A DNA stretch of 64,000 bases from Thermodesulfovibrio sp. 3907-1M (GCF_040450955.1 NZ_CP144373.1:1034486-1098485), one strand, 5' to 3'; shown: positions 44,793 through 54,744, counted from the first letter of the stretch. The notes: generated by a model not told the origin, from the letters alone. A program made the numbers and translations.

Positions 44793-45606
44793 GGGACTTG
44801 ATGCTTTAATTCCAAAAAAAGAAGAAACACTTCTTGAGATTGAAATAGAACGAATAATACCAGGTGAAGCTCAACCAAGAACAGATTTTAATGAGGAATC
44901 CTTAAAGGAACTTGCTCAATCTATCAAGGAAAAGGGAATTATTCAACCCATTGTTGTATCCCGTGTTGGTGATGGAACTTTCAGAATAATTGCTGGAGAA
45001 AGGAGATGGAGAGCAGCAAAAATTGCAGGAGTTGAAAAAATTCCAGCTGTTATAAAAGATGTTTCTCCTTCGGAAGCTGTGGAAATTGCATTAATTGAAA
45101 ATATTCAGAGAGAAGACCTTGATCCTGTTGAAACAGCTTCTGCTTTTGAAAGGCTTCTTAAAGAGTTTAACATTACGCAGGAAGAGCTTTCAAAAAGAGT
45201 TGGAAAAGACAGAGCAACAATTGCAAATTATTTGAGAATTCTAAGACTTCCTGATGAAGTAAGACAGCATCTTAAAAATGGAACAATAACAATGGGGCAT
45301 GCAAAGGCAATTCTTTCAGTTGAAGACTCTCAGAAACAGATACAAATCACAAATATGGTTATAAAAAAGTCATTGTCAGTAAGGCAGACTGAAGAGCTTG
45401 TAAAAAAAATAGATAAACAAAAGCCTCCAAGAAAGATTGTTCCAGAAATAGCAGAACTTGAGGATAAACTTACTTCAGAACTGGGCTATAAAGTTAAAAT
45501 TTTACACAAGGGCAAAAAAGGTAAACTACAAATATTTTACAACTCCCTTGATGAACTTGATGGTATTGTTCAGAGAATATTTAGAAAATCTTTCCTGGAT
45601 TTATAA
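44773..45606 (+). CDS. parB: Chromosome partitioning protein ParB/Spo0J
   Basis: A 277-residue CTP-dependent DNA clamp that loads at parS. The N-terminus [13 protein letters not shown] (ParA-stimulating), the C-motif/ParB box ([28 protein letters not shown]), the helix-turn-helix [17 protein letters not shown] and the C-terminal dimerisation domain are visible. No convincing parS site was found in the window. Followed by a T-rich inverted repeat (AAGTTTT/AAAACTT, about 45619-45636), perhaps a terminator serving both parB and the convergent kdsA. Confidence 0.95.
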   Translation: MKKALGKGLDALIPKKEETLLEIEIERIIPGEAQPRTDFNEESLKELAQSIKEKGIIQPIVVSRVGDGTFRIIAGERRWRAAKIAGVEKIPAVIKDVSPSEAVEIALIENIQREDLDPVETASAFERLLKEFNITQEELSKRVGKDRATIANYLRILRLPDEVRQHLKNGTITMGHAKAILSVEDSQKQIQITNMVIKKSLSVRQTEELVKKIDKQKPPRKIVPEIAELEDKLTSELGYKVKILHKGKKGKLQIFYNSLDELDGIVQRIFRKSFLDL

Positions 45607-45625
45607 ATCCATTGGCATCAAGTTT

Positions 45626-46438
45626 TTAAAACTTTTTTACTGTGTTATGAATTTCAATGAGGGTTTTGAGAAGCTCATTGAAATCTCTAAGAGGAAGCAT
45701 GTTCGGACCATCGCATAAAGCTCTGTCAGGCTCTGGATGGACTTCAAAGAACAATCCGTCAACTCCACAGGCAACAGCTGCCCGAGAAAGATAAGGAATA
45801 AACTCTCTCTGCCCTGATGAGCATGTTCCAGCCCCCCCTGGGAGCTGAACTGAATGCGTTGCATCAAAAACCACAGGCACACCCATTGAGCGAATTATTG
45901 GAAAACTGCGGAAATCAACGATTAGATTATTATAGCCAAAACTTGTCCCTCTTTCTGTAATGATTATTTTTTTGTTCCCCGTAGATTCAATCTTTTCAAT
46001 TATATTTTTCACATCCCATGGAGCAAGAAACTGTCCTTTTTTTACATTTATAGGTTTTCCAGTTTTTCCTGCCTGCAGAATCATGTCTGTCTGTCTGCAT
46101 AAAAAGGCAGGAATCTGAATAACGTCAAGGACATCTTTAACGATTTTTATCTCTTCCACTGAATGAGCATCGCTCAGAATTGGTAGATCAAATTCTTCTT
46201 TCACTTTCTTTAATATTTCAAGCCCCTTTCTTATACCAGGACCTCTGTAAGACTTTATTGATGACCGATTGGCTTTATCATAGGAAGATTTAAATATTAA
46301 CGGAATCTTCAAGCTTTGAGTAATTTCCTTTAGTTTCTCAGCAGTTTTAAATAATATTTCTTCAGTCTCTATAACACAGGGACCTGCTATGACAAACAGT
46401 TCGTCTCTTTTTATTTCAATGTTACCAATAGAAAACAT
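45626..46438 (-). CDS. kdsA: 3-deoxy-D-manno-octulosonate 8-phosphate synthase
   Basis: A 270-residue enzyme that makes KDO-8-phosphate from phosphoenolpyruvate and arabinose-5-phosphate for lipopolysaccharide inner core. Motifs: FVIAGPCVIETEE, FKSSYDKANRSSIKSYRGPG, LSDAHSVEE, QIPAFLCRQTDMILQAG, VKKGQFLAPWDVK, FDATHSVQLPGG and FFEVHPEPDRALCDGPNMLPL. The Cys in LCRQTD (Cys near 115) hints at the metal-dependent class II type. It overlaps the propeller lipoprotein by 1 bp (TAATG). It implies a Gram-negative outer membrane. Confidence 0.95.
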   Translation of the reverse strand: MFSIGNIEIKRDELFVIAGPCVIETEEILFKTAEKLKEITQSLKIPLIFKSSYDKANRSSIKSYRGPGIRKGLEILKKVKEEFDLPILSDAHSVEEIKIVKDVLDVIQIPAFLCRQTDMILQAGKTGKPINVKKGQFLAPWDVKNIIEKIESTGNKKIIITERGTSFGYNNLIVDFRSFPIIRSMGVPVVFDATHSVQLPGGAGTCSSGQREFIPYLSRAAVACGVDGLFFEVHPEPDRALCDGPNMLPLRDFNELLKTLIEIHNTVKKF

Positions 46439-47415
46439 TATTTTTTCTGCTGTAATTCAAAAGCCTTTTTAGCTGCCTCTGCAGCCTGTTTTGCCTCTTC
46501 TGCAGCCTTTCTTGCTTCCTGAGCAGCTTTTTTTGCCTCCTCTATCTCTTTTCCAGTTTCTTTTTTCTCCTCTTTTGTTTCAATTGTTTTCATTATAGAG
46601 GGAGTTGTTGCCAGTTTATAATTTTTTTCATCTGCTGAAGGGCTACCCCAATCACTAATTTTTACAATATAACCGGAGTTTTTATCACATATCCATAGTT
46701 TTCCATCAATCCATACCATTGCTGAAGGAGAAGAAACATAACGAGAATTTGTTATGTCTTCAATGACTCTTCCAGTTATAGTATCTAATCTTACGATTTT
46801 TACATTATCCGATGAATCAGATGGAAGAGCAGGATTTATAATTCCAGCGACTATCAAATATTTTCCATCCCATGCTAAAGCAGTAGGATAGCTAACAGGT
46901 GAGAGATATTCTTCAATTACTGAGCCATCTTCTGTAGTTATTTTAAATATCTTTCCTCTTTTAGGGTCAGCAATCCAGAGAAATTGTCCATCAAATGTCA
47001 TGTCTTCAGGATAGATTTTGTTTAATTGAATCATCTTAACTGTTTCTCCCTGGGGAGTCAGTTTAATAAGTCTTTTATTCGCTGCATCTGCTGCCCATAT
47101 GAAGCCGGTATCTGCTCTTTTCTGCCATGCAAGTCCTGTTATATATGGTGGATTTTCCTTTGATGTTATTGTTATTGGGTAGTTATTTAGAAAATAGTGA
47201 CCCTCATATCCTATGAAAGAGCCGGCAGTAGCTGTATCTATGTTTTCTAAAAAAACAATTATGCCTTCCTTTGCAATTATAATATTTTTACCATCCCATG
47301 CAATTGCTGATGGAGCCGTAGGAACAGTCTCTCCAACTCCCGCAATATCTGTTTTTACCTGCTGTGTACATCCAATAGCAAAAACTATAAGTATTGCTAA
47401 AAATAATCTTCCCAT
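46438..47415 (-). CDS. Predicted lipoprotein with beta-propeller repeats and Ala/Lys/Glu-rich tail
   Basis: A 325-residue protein that begins with a short hydrophobic signal ending in FAIGC (Cys16), a lipobox-like lipoprotein signal. Five or six propeller-like repeats follow, with recurring AWDGKNIIIA, IWAADAANKRLIKLTPQG, FLWIADPKRGKIFKIT and LWICDKNSGYIVKI motifs, as in NHL/six-bladed propellers. The last ~55 residues form a low-complexity Ala/Glu/Lys helix (EEAKKAAQEARKAAEEAKQA), perhaps cell-wall spanning. No specific family was recognised. It lies between bioA and kdsA, co-oriented, 11 bp after bioA. Confidence 0.8.
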   Translation of the reverse strand: MGRLFLAILIVFAIGCTQQVKTDIAGVGETVPTAPSAIAWDGKNIIIAKEGIIVFLENIDTATAGSFIGYEGHYFLNNYPITITSKENPPYITGLAWQKRADTGFIWAADAANKRLIKLTPQGETVKMIQLNKIYPEDMTFDGQFLWIADPKRGKIFKITTEDGSVIEEYLSPVSYPTALAWDGKYLIVAGIINPALPSDSSDNVKIVRLDTITGRVIEDITNSRYVSSPSAMVWIDGKLWICDKNSGYIVKISDWGSPSADEKNYKLATTPSIMKTIETKEEKKETGKEIEEAKKAAQEARKAAEEAKQAAEAAKKAFELQQKK

Positions 47416-47426
47416 TTTTAACCTCC

Positions 47427-48794
47427 TTAATCTGAACTAATCCTTATTATACAATCTTTGACTACCTCAAGCAACCTTTCAAGATTTTCCTCTGAAATAA
47501 CAAGTGGAGGCATGATTACTATAACATCACCAAGAGGTCTGAGCCACACTCCGTATTTTCTTGCTAATTTGACCACTTTCCAGCCAGTCTGCTCTTTCCA
47601 TGAAAAAGGCTCTCTTGTTTTTTTATCCCTTACAAGTTCTATCCCTGCAATCATTCCTTTTTGTCTTACATCTCCTACATGGGAAAGCTCTGCTATCTCT
47701 AAAAGCTTATTTTTCAGTAATTCAATTTTCGGTGGAAGATTCTCCAATGTTCTGTCTTTTTTGAATATCTCAAGACTTGCAATGGCTGCTGCACAGGCTA
47801 AGGGATTTCCTGTATAGGAATGCCCGTGATAAAATGTTTTTCTTTCTTCAATTTCACCTAAAAAAGCGTTAAAGATTTTTTCGTTTACTGCAGTAACTGC
47901 CAGAGGCATGTAACCATTTGTTATTCCTTTGCTAAGGCATACTATATCAGGAGTTACCTCTTCATGTTCACAGGCAAACATCCTGCCTGTTCTTCCAAAG
48001 CCTGTTGCTACTTCATCGGCAATTAAAAGAACTTCATATTTATTGCAGAGCTCTCTGAGCCCTTTTAAATATCCCGGGGGCCATACAATTATGCCTCCAG
48101 CACACTGAACAAGAGGTTCAACTATTACAGCCACAACTCTTTCATGATTTTGTCTTATTATTTTTTCCATTTCACTAAGACAAGCAACTCCACAGGATGG
48201 AAAGTTTAACTTTAATTCACAGCGATAGCAGTAAGGTGAAGGTGCTTGAATTGATTTGCTTAGCAAGGGTTTGTAAACCTCATGAAAAAGCTCAACTCCT
48301 CCAACGCTTACCGCTCCTATCGTATCTCCATGATAGCCTTCCTTGAGACTTACAAACGTATTTTTTTTCTTTATGCCCTGATTAATCCAGTATTGATAGG
48401 CAATTTTCAAAGCAATCTCAACGGCTGTTGAGCCATTGTCAGAGTAAAATATCTTTGTAAGAGGTTCACCCCATGGAAGGCTGTTGCTTAGCATTTCAGC
48501 AAGATTTTTTGCAAGCACTATACTTGGCTCATTACATGCACCAAGCAGTGTGGAGTGCGCGAGTTTGTCAATCTGTGCTTTGACTGCCTCGTCAATTTCA
48601 GCTCTTCTATGCCCGTGAATGTTTACCCAGAGAGATGATACTCCATCAAGATACCACTTTCCATCAATATCCTTTAAGAAGCAGTCTCTGCCTTCAATAA
48701 ATATTGCTGGCTCTTCAGTAAGCCATTGCTTCATCTGTGTAAAAGGATGCCATATGTATTTTTTATCCCACTCAATGAGAGTTTTTTTATCCAT
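47427..48794 (-). CDS. bioA: Adenosylmethionine-8-amino-7-oxononanoate aminotransferase
   Basis: A 455-residue PLP-dependent enzyme of biotin synthesis, converting KAPA to DAPA with S-adenosylmethionine as amino donor. Signatures: WHPFTQMKQWLTEEP, SSLWVNIHGHRRAEID, SDNGSTAVEIALKIAYQYW, GYHGDTIGAVSVGG, LLIADEVATGFGRTGRMFACEHE and the PLP lysine region CLSKGITNGYMPLAVT. The C-terminus VWLRPLGDVIVIMPPLVI is normal. TGGAGGGTG precedes ATG 48794. Other bio genes are not in the window. Confidence 0.95.
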   Translation of the reverse strand: MDKKTLIEWDKKYIWHPFTQMKQWLTEEPAIFIEGRDCFLKDIDGKWYLDGVSSLWVNIHGHRRAEIDEAVKAQIDKLAHSTLLGACNEPSIVLAKNLAEMLSNSLPWGEPLTKIFYSDNGSTAVEIALKIAYQYWINQGIKKKNTFVSLKEGYHGDTIGAVSVGGVELFHEVYKPLLSKSIQAPSPYCYRCELKLNFPSCGVACLSEMEKIIRQNHERVVAVIVEPLVQCAGGIIVWPPGYLKGLRELCNKYEVLLIADEVATGFGRTGRMFACEHEEVTPDIVCLSKGITNGYMPLAVTAVNEKIFNAFLGEIEERKTFYHGHSYTGNPLACAAAIASLEIFKKDRTLENLPPKIELLKNKLLEIAELSHVGDVRQKGMIAGIELVRDKKTREPFSWKEQTGWKVVKLARKYGVWLRPLGDVIVIMPPLVISEENLERLLEVVKDCIIRISSD

Positions 48795-48865
48795 ATCACC
48801 CTCCAGATTTATTATAATACAAAATAAAATTGCCCAATAGAGAGACTATTCTTGAGCCTTTTCAC

Positions 48866-51352
48866 TTATAGATTCAGATTTCTACCTGTAAAAATGTTGA
48901 CCTCAAGAGGCACTTTGAGATCAAAATTTTTCATCTCATTCTGGACAATTTCTTTAACATCTTCAATGATACTTTCTTGCACTTCAAGCACTATCTCATC
49001 GTGAATCTGAAGAATGAGCTTTGCATTCATATTCTTGGTTTTAAGATGTCTGTATATTCTTATCATTGCAATTTTTATAATGTCTGCTGCAGTTCCCTGA
49101 ATAGGAGCGTTGACTGCTATTCTTTCTGCCTGCATTCTTAAAAACTGATTTGGGCTGTTAATTTCTGGCAGGGGGCGAATTCTTCCAAAAAGAGTTCTTA
49201 CGTAGCCATTTTTTCTTGCAAAGGAAATTGTTTCTTCAATAAATCTTTTCACCATTGGATATCTTAAAAAATACAGATCAATCAGTTCCTGAGCCTTTTC
49301 ATAGGGAATTTTTATTGAGTCAGACAGTCCAAAGGGACTTATTCCATAAGAAATGCCGAAATTTACGGTCTTTGCAATTCTTCTATGATCCTCTGTAACA
49401 GCTTCTTCAGGTATTGAAAAGATCTCAGATGCTGTTGCTCTGTGAATATCCTTTCCTTCATGAAATGCTTTAACTAAAGAGGCATCTTCACTCATATGAG
49501 CCAGAAGTCTTAACTCAATCTGCGAATAATCAGCACTTAGAAACAGATATCCATCTTCAGGGATAAAGACTTCTCTTAAGAACTCTGCCCATTGTCCCTT
49601 TATAGGAATATTCTGTAAATTAGGCTCACTGCTTATGAGTCTTCCTGTTCCTGCTACGGTTTGAGACCATTTTGTATGAATTCTTTGTGTTTCAGGATTT
49701 ATACAATCTCTGAGAGGGATTAAATAAGCTGTCAAAAGCTTATTTAGCGTGCGATAATTGATTACTTCCTGAGGCAGTTCATGCTTTGTGGCAAGCTCTT
49801 CAAGAACCTCCATTTCTGTTGAACGAGCCTTTTTACCTCTCTTTCTGCTCTTAAGTCCAAGCCTGTCATATAAAATTTCTGCGAGCTGTCTTGGCGAGTT
49901 AATATTGAACTCTGTCCCTGCAATTCTGTAAATTTTTTCCTTGATTTTATCAATCTCTGTAGAGACAACTCTGGTAAGAGCTTCAAGTTTTTCAAGATCA
50001 ACCTTTATTCCTGCTTCCTCCATGTGGAAGAGCACTTCAATAAGAGGCATCTCAATATCAAAATAAAGCTTTTCAAGCTCCTTTTCTTTTAATTCCTCCT
50101 TTAACTTTTCATAAAGTTCAAGCATGTAAACAACGGATTTTTCAGAATCATCATAGAATTTGCCAAGATATTCAAGCACAAGCTCATCAAAATTATATTT
50201 ACCTCTGTTTGGATTTATAAGATATGCTGCTATCATAAGATCAAAGTAAGGAGGCTCAAGTCTGATGCATGAATTTTTCAATCTCCTAAGTGTTTCTTTT
50301 ACATTGAATAACACCTTTAATGCTGGACAGGACAAAATCAATTCTGAATCATCAAGGAATATTTCATAGACATCTCTATTAATACCAACATTAAGAGCAT
50401 TTTCATGAATTGATGCTGAAAAAATTCCTCTTTCTTTAATTTTCTCAAATAATGTTTGAACATCAGTTTTTTTGTTTTCTGACTTTTCTATCTGAGGCTT
50501 TATATAAAGTTGCATTGTCTGCTTTAGAAGGCTTGTGAATTCAAGTTCACGAAAAATCTCAGCAAGTTTTTCCCTGTTCTGTTCCTTTATTTTAAGCTCC
50601 TCAAGCTTAATTTCAATAGGAGCATCCTTTTTTAAAATTACAAGTTCTTTACTGAGCTTGACAGCTTCAATGTTTTTTCTTAAAATTTCTGCCACTTTTG
50701 AAGGTTTTATAATATCAAGATTTTTAATGATGTTTTCTACAGAGCCATATCTCTTTAAAAGCTCTAAAGCTGTTTTTTCTCCAATTCCTTTTACTCCTGG
50801 AATGTTGTCAATAGCGTCACCAACCATAGCCATAAAATCATTAAGTTTTTCAGGAGAAATTCCGTATTTATTAATGACATATTTTTCGTCAACTATAATG
50901 TTATTGAAAGGATCATAGATTTTTACATTCTGCGAGACAAGCTGTAGCATGTCTTTGTCAAGGCTAACGATATAAAAAAAGGCTGAAGGCTGAAGTTTAA
51001 AGATGACAGAGGCTATTATGTCATCGGCTTCGTATCCGGGAATTTCTATTCTTTTGACACCCAAAGCATCAACAATCTCTTTTATATATTCAATCTGGAC
51101 AGGCAAGTCCTTGGGTGTCTCAGGTCTTGTTATTTTATACTCTTCATATATCTTATGCCTTTTTGTTGGATGATGACTGTCAAATGCGCAGAGCATGTAT
51201 TCAATATTTTTTTCTTTAAGAAGCTTAAGAAGCATTCTTGTAAAACCATAAACAGCATTTGTTGGAATACCACGACTGTTACTTAATCCCTTTATGGCAT
51301 GATATGCTCTGTAAATAAAGCAGCTTCCATCAAGCAGATAAATTTCTTGCAT
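48866..51352 (-). CDS. polA: DNA polymerase I, proofreading motifs missing
   Basis: An 828-residue Pol I (counting from ATG 51352). The 5'-nuclease domain (about 1-290) has LLDGSCFIYRAYHAIKGL, IPGYEADDIIASV and GDAIDNIPGVKGIGEKTA. The middle 3'-5' exonuclease-fold domain lacks the DxE metal motif (FSASIHENALNV where FDTET would occur), as in Taq-type enzymes. The polymerase domain has motif A DYSQIELRLLAH, motif B RRIAKTVNFGISYGISPFGL and motif C LILQIHDEIVLEV. ATG 51352 is preferred: it begins the conserved N-terminus and lies 6 nt after TATTCT; an in-frame ATG at 51370 adds six extra residues. Confidence 0.93.
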   Translation of the reverse strand: MQEIYLLDGSCFIYRAYHAIKGLSNSRGIPTNAVYGFTRMLLKLLKEKNIEYMLCAFDSHHPTKRHKIYEEYKITRPETPKDLPVQIEYIKEIVDALGVKRIEIPGYEADDIIASVIFKLQPSAFFYIVSLDKDMLQLVSQNVKIYDPFNNIIVDEKYVINKYGISPEKLNDFMAMVGDAIDNIPGVKGIGEKTALELLKRYGSVENIIKNLDIIKPSKVAEILRKNIEAVKLSKELVILKKDAPIEIKLEELKIKEQNREKLAEIFRELEFTSLLKQTMQLYIKPQIEKSENKKTDVQTLFEKIKERGIFSASIHENALNVGINRDVYEIFLDDSELILSCPALKVLFNVKETLRRLKNSCIRLEPPYFDLMIAAYLINPNRGKYNFDELVLEYLGKFYDDSEKSVVYMLELYEKLKEELKEKELEKLYFDIEMPLIEVLFHMEEAGIKVDLEKLEALTRVVSTEIDKIKEKIYRIAGTEFNINSPRQLAEILYDRLGLKSRKRGKKARSTEMEVLEELATKHELPQEVINYRTLNKLLTAYLIPLRDCINPETQRIHTKWSQTVAGTGRLISSEPNLQNIPIKGQWAEFLREVFIPEDGYLFLSADYSQIELRLLAHMSEDASLVKAFHEGKDIHRATASEIFSIPEEAVTEDHRRIAKTVNFGISYGISPFGLSDSIKIPYEKAQELIDLYFLRYPMVKRFIEETISFARKNGYVRTLFGRIRPLPEINSPNQFLRMQAERIAVNAPIQGTAADIIKIAMIRIYRHLKTKNMNAKLILQIHDEIVLEVQESIIEDVKEIVQNEMKNFDLKVPLEVNIFTGRNLNL

Positions 51353-51448
51353 ATTTTTAGAATACCACATGTAGGTGTCTTTTTTTGTGATTTTGATTTA
51401 TAATTAAAAATTGATTCAGTCTTAATTAATAAAAATTGAGGTGAGGGA

Positions 51449-52273
51449 TTGGTAAACATAGAAGTCTTAAAGGAAAAGGCGAGGCAATTAAGAGTTGAGA
51501 TTGTTAAAATGCTTGCTCAGGCAGGCTCCGGGCATACAGGAGGAAGCCTTTCTGCAGCAGATATTGTAACTGCTCTTTATTTTTATAAGATGAGACATGA
51601 TCCGAAAAATCCTCAATGGCAGAATCGTGACAGATTTGTTCTTTCAAAAGGTCATGCTGCACCAGTTCTTTATGCTGCACTGGCTCTTTCAGGATATTTT
51701 GACAAATCCCTTCTTGGTACATTGAGAAGGCTTGGCTCTCCTCTTCAGGGACATCCCTGCTGCAGAGAATTGCCAGGGATTGAAGTTTCAACAGGCTCTC
51801 TCGGTCAGGGACTTTCTGTTGCCTGTGGAATGGCTCTTGGACTAAAGCTTGACAGAATTCCTGCAAGAGTTTACTGCCTTTTAGGAGATGGAGAAATACA
51901 GGAAGGTCAGGTATGGGAAGCTGCTATGACTGCTTCTCATTATAAACTGGATAATCTCTGTGCCATTATTGATCACAACAATCTTCAGATTGATGGAGCA
52001 TGCACAGAGGTAATGAACATAAAGCCTTTAGAACCCAAATTCACTGCCTTTGGCTGGAATGTATTAACAATAGACGGTCATAATATGCAGGAAATCGTAG
52101 ATGCCTTGAATGAAGCTGAAAAAATAAAGGAGAAACCAACAATGATTGTGGCGAATACTGTTAAAGGAAGAGGAGTTTCAATATTTGAAGGAAAAGTTCA
52201 GTATCATGGAGTAGCTCCCACGCCTGAGGAGCTTGAAATTGCGCTTAAGGAGTTGAAAGATGGGCAAAACTGA
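51449..52273 (+). CDS. Transketolase, N-terminal subunit
   Basis: A 274-residue half transketolase carrying the thiamin-diphosphate pyrophosphate-binding part: SGHTGGSLSAADIVTALYF, RDRFVLSKGHAAPVLYA, GSPLQGHPCCRELPGIEVSTGSLGQGLSVACGMA and LLGDGEIQEGQVWEAA with the metal-binding GDG motif. The TTG start 51449 follows GAGGTGAGG. The split form of transketolase (two genes) is common in archaea and anaerobic bacteria. Partner gene overlaps by 14 bp. Supplies pentose phosphates, including arabinose-5-phosphate precursors. Confidence 0.94.
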   Translation: MVNIEVLKEKARQLRVEIVKMLAQAGSGHTGGSLSAADIVTALYFYKMRHDPKNPQWQNRDRFVLSKGHAAPVLYAALALSGYFDKSLLGTLRRLGSPLQGHPCCRELPGIEVSTGSLGQGLSVACGMALGLKLDRIPARVYCLLGDGEIQEGQVWEAAMTASHYKLDNLCAIIDHNNLQIDGACTEVMNIKPLEPKFTAFGWNVLTIDGHNMQEIVDALNEAEKIKEKPTMIVANTVKGRGVSIFEGKVQYHGVAPTPEELEIALKELKDGQN

Positions 52274-53240
52274 ATGCAGTTGCCTATTGGATGTGTCTCA
52301 GGTTTATGGAAAAGAGATGGCAACAAGAGATGCCTATGGCATTACACTGGTTGAACTGGGGAAGAAAAATCCCAATATAGTCGTTCTTGATGCTGATTTA
52401 AGCTGTTCAACGAAGACTGCCAAGTTCGCAAAAGCCTTTCCAGAAAAATTTTTTAACATTGGAATTGCTGAACAGGATATGATTGGAGTGGCTGCTGGAC
52501 TGGCTCTTACAGGAAAAATACCTTTTGCCTCCACCTTTGCAATCTTTGCCACTGGAAGAGCATGGGAGCAGATTAGGCAGACTGTCTGTTATTCCTATGC
52601 CAATGTAAAAATTGTTGCAACCCATGGAGGAATTACAGTTGGAGAGGATGGAGCAACTCATCAGGCAGTTGAGGACATTGCACTTATGCGAGTTATTCCA
52701 AGAATGAGCGTAATTGTACCTGCTGATGCCTATGAAACTGCACAGGCTATAGCAGTAGCAGCAGAATACTCCGGACCGGTTTACATAAGACTTGGGAGAG
52801 CAAAGGTCCCTTCAGTAATGCCTGAAAGCTATAAGTTTCAGATTGGAAAATCTCATTTATTCAGAGTTGGCAAAGATGTAAATATAATAGCCAATGGAAT
52901 AATGGTCTCAGAAGCGTTAAAAGCTTCAGAAATACTGAATAAAGAAGGTATTGACACAGGTGTGGCAAACTTTTCCTCTGTAAAGCCTCTTGATACGGAA
53001 GCATTAATAAAAATTGCAAAATCGTCAAAATTAATTGTAACCGCAGAGGAACACTCAATAATAGGAGGTCTTGGTTCAGCTGTTGCTGAGTTTGTTTCTG
53101 AAAACTATCCTGTGGCTGTAAAAAGAATTGGAATAAAGGATACATTTGGTTGTTCTGGCTCGTGGAAAGAATTGCTTAAATTTTATGGGCTTACAGCAGA
53201 AAACATTGTTCAAACAGTGAAAGATTTTTTTAAGAGATGA
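52260..53240 (+). CDS. Transketolase, C-terminal subunit
   Basis: A 326-residue partner containing the pyrimidine-binding domain and C-terminal transketolase domain: TRDAYGITLVELG, VVLDADLSCSTKT, FNIGIAEQDMIGVAAGLAL (catalytic Glu), ATHGGITVGEDGATHQAVEDI and VTAEEHSIIGGLGSAVAEF. ATG 52260 overlaps the N-terminal subunit by 14 bp behind GGAGTTGAA; a later ATG at 52317 (MATRDAYG) matches many homologues, so the first 19 residues (with CSCLLDV) could be non-native. Ends with a 4-bp overlap with ftsE. Confidence 0.93.
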   Translation: MGKTECSCLLDVSQVYGKEMATRDAYGITLVELGKKNPNIVVLDADLSCSTKTAKFAKAFPEKFFNIGIAEQDMIGVAAGLALTGKIPFASTFAIFATGRAWEQIRQTVCYSYANVKIVATHGGITVGEDGATHQAVEDIALMRVIPRMSVIVPADAYETAQAIAVAAEYSGPVYIRLGRAKVPSVMPESYKFQIGKSHLFRVGKDVNIIANGIMVSEALKASEILNKEGIDTGVANFSSVKPLDTEALIKIAKSSKLIVTAEEHSIIGGLGSAVAEFVSENYPVAVKRIGIKDTFGCSGSWKELLKFYGLTAENIVQTVKDFFKR

Positions 53241-53884
53241 TAACCTTTCAAGGAGTTTATAAATATTACAGTGGTATCGCTGTTTTACAGAATGTTTCAT
53301 TTAATATAGAAAAAGGAGAGCTCGTATTCATAACAGGTGCTTCTGGAGCAGGCAAAACAACTCTTTTAAAATTAATATTTGGAAGCGAATTCCCTGATGA
53401 AGGTGAAATAAAAGTAGCAGACTTTGAACTCACAAGGATAAAACAAAAAGATATCCCAAAATTAAGAAGAGCTGTGACCTTTGTTTTTCAGGATTTCAGA
53501 TTAAGACAGGATTTAACAGTTTTTGAAAATGTGGCACTTCCTTTGAGAGTTATTGGAGAAAACCAGAGGGATATTAAAATAAAAGTTTTTGATGCCTTGA
53601 AAGATGTGGCTTCAAGACATAAAGCAGACAGTATTGTAAAAACTCTTTCTGGTGGAGAACAGCAAAAGGTTGCCATAGCAAGAGCCATTATTACAGAACC
53701 ACAGATTATTCTTGCTGACGAGCCCACAGGAAATCTTGATCCAGAGGCATCAGAGGATGTAATGAACCTTTTTAAAAGAATAAATAATAAAGGATGCACT
53801 GTTGTTATAGCTACCCATAATTCAGAACTTTTTAAAAATTCTCCTTACAGAGTTTTAACCTTAAAAGAGGGAAGAATTCAATGA
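53237..53884 (+). CDS. ftsE: Cell division ATP-binding protein FtsE
   Basis: A 215-residue ABC ATPase: Walker [13 protein letters not shown] (about 32-43), Q-loop [21 protein letters not shown], signature [14 protein letters not shown], Walker [21 protein letters not shown] and ATHNSELF. With FtsX it forms the Type VII ABC complex that activates periplasmic amidases through EnvC at the septum. It overlaps the transketolase C-subunit (ATGA) and ftsX (4 bp), so ftsE-ftsX-envC are translationally coupled. Confidence 0.94.
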   Translation: MITFQGVYKYYSGIAVLQNVSFNIEKGELVFITGASGAGKTTLLKLIFGSEFPDEGEIKVADFELTRIKQKDIPKLRRAVTFVFQDFRLRQDLTVFENVALPLRVIGENQRDIKIKVFDALKDVASRHKADSIVKTLSGGEQQKVAIARAIITEPQIILADEPTGNLDPEASEDVMNLFKRINNKGCTVVIATHNSELFKNSPYRVLTLKEGRIQ

Positions 53885-54744
53885 AGATGCATGTTCAATC
53901 AGCAATTAAAGGATTGTGGTTTAACAGATGGTCAACTTTACTGGCGATAGTCAGTATCGGTATATGTTTTTTTATTTTAACTGGAGTATTTTTGCTTTTG
54001 TACAATCTTGAGATATTTACAAAAAAACTTTCTGAAAAAGCTGCTATAGTTATATATCTAAAGGACAATACAACTGAGGCTGAAACTTCTTCCATAATTT
54101 CTGAGCTTAAAAAAATGGGAGTTTTTTCCAGGATTCAGTATATCTCAAAGGATGAAGCTTTAAAAGAAATGAGAAACCTTATTGATTCTCAACTTATAGA
54201 ACTTATTGGATACAATCCTCTTTCCGACACAGTAGAGGCTTTTATAAAAGAAGAAAATCTTCAGAATATTAACGAAATAACGAAAAGGATAAAAGCATTG
54301 CAGATGGTTGACGATGTTTATTATCCAGCTAAAATCATAACGGGATTGAAAACAGTAAGAGTAACTTTGCGCAATCTTGCTGTAGTTGTTGCTTTTCTTA
54401 TTTCAATTGCAATCTTATTCATAATTTATGCCACTGTCAAGAGTTTTTACTGGAAGAAAACTGAGGAAGTAGAAATTCTGAAACTTCTTGGAGCAACTCC
54501 ATCCTATATAAGGCTTCCTTTTTTAATTGAAGGAGGAATTCTGGGGCTTGGAGGAAGTCTTTTTGCAGTTGTTTTAATGATTTTAATATACTTTTCTTTG
54601 CAATCAAAGGAGATTTCAGCGTATATGCCAGCAATTACACAGATTGCTTTTCCCTTTGAAACTTTTTATACATTGCCAGTTTTTGGTATAGTTTTTGGAA
54701 TGCTTTCTTCCTTTTTTGCACTTGGCAGAATAAAATATCAATGA
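53881..54744 (+). CDS. ftsX: Cell division protein FtsX
   Basis: A 287-residue four-helix membrane protein: a first helix (about 20-42; LLAIVSIGICFFILTGVFLLL), a large extracytoplasmic loop (about 45-165, SLKD-like FtsX ECD with AAIVIYLKDNTTEAET), then three helices with the DUF214/FtsX domain motif EEVEILKLLGATPSYIRLPFLIEGGILGLGGSL. It transmits FtsE ATP hydrolysis to EnvC. Overlaps ftsE and envC each by 4 bp. Confidence 0.93.
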   Translation: MKMHVQSAIKGLWFNRWSTLLAIVSIGICFFILTGVFLLLYNLEIFTKKLSEKAAIVIYLKDNTTEAETSSIISELKKMGVFSRIQYISKDEALKEMRNLIDSQLIELIGYNPLSDTVEAFIKEENLQNINEITKRIKALQMVDDVYYPAKIITGLKTVRVTLRNLAVVVAFLISIAILFIIYATVKSFYWKKTEEVEILKLLGATPSYIRLPFLIEGGILGLGGSLFAVVLMILIYFSLQSKEISAYMPAITQIAFPFETFYTLPVFGIVFGMLSSFFALGRIKYQ

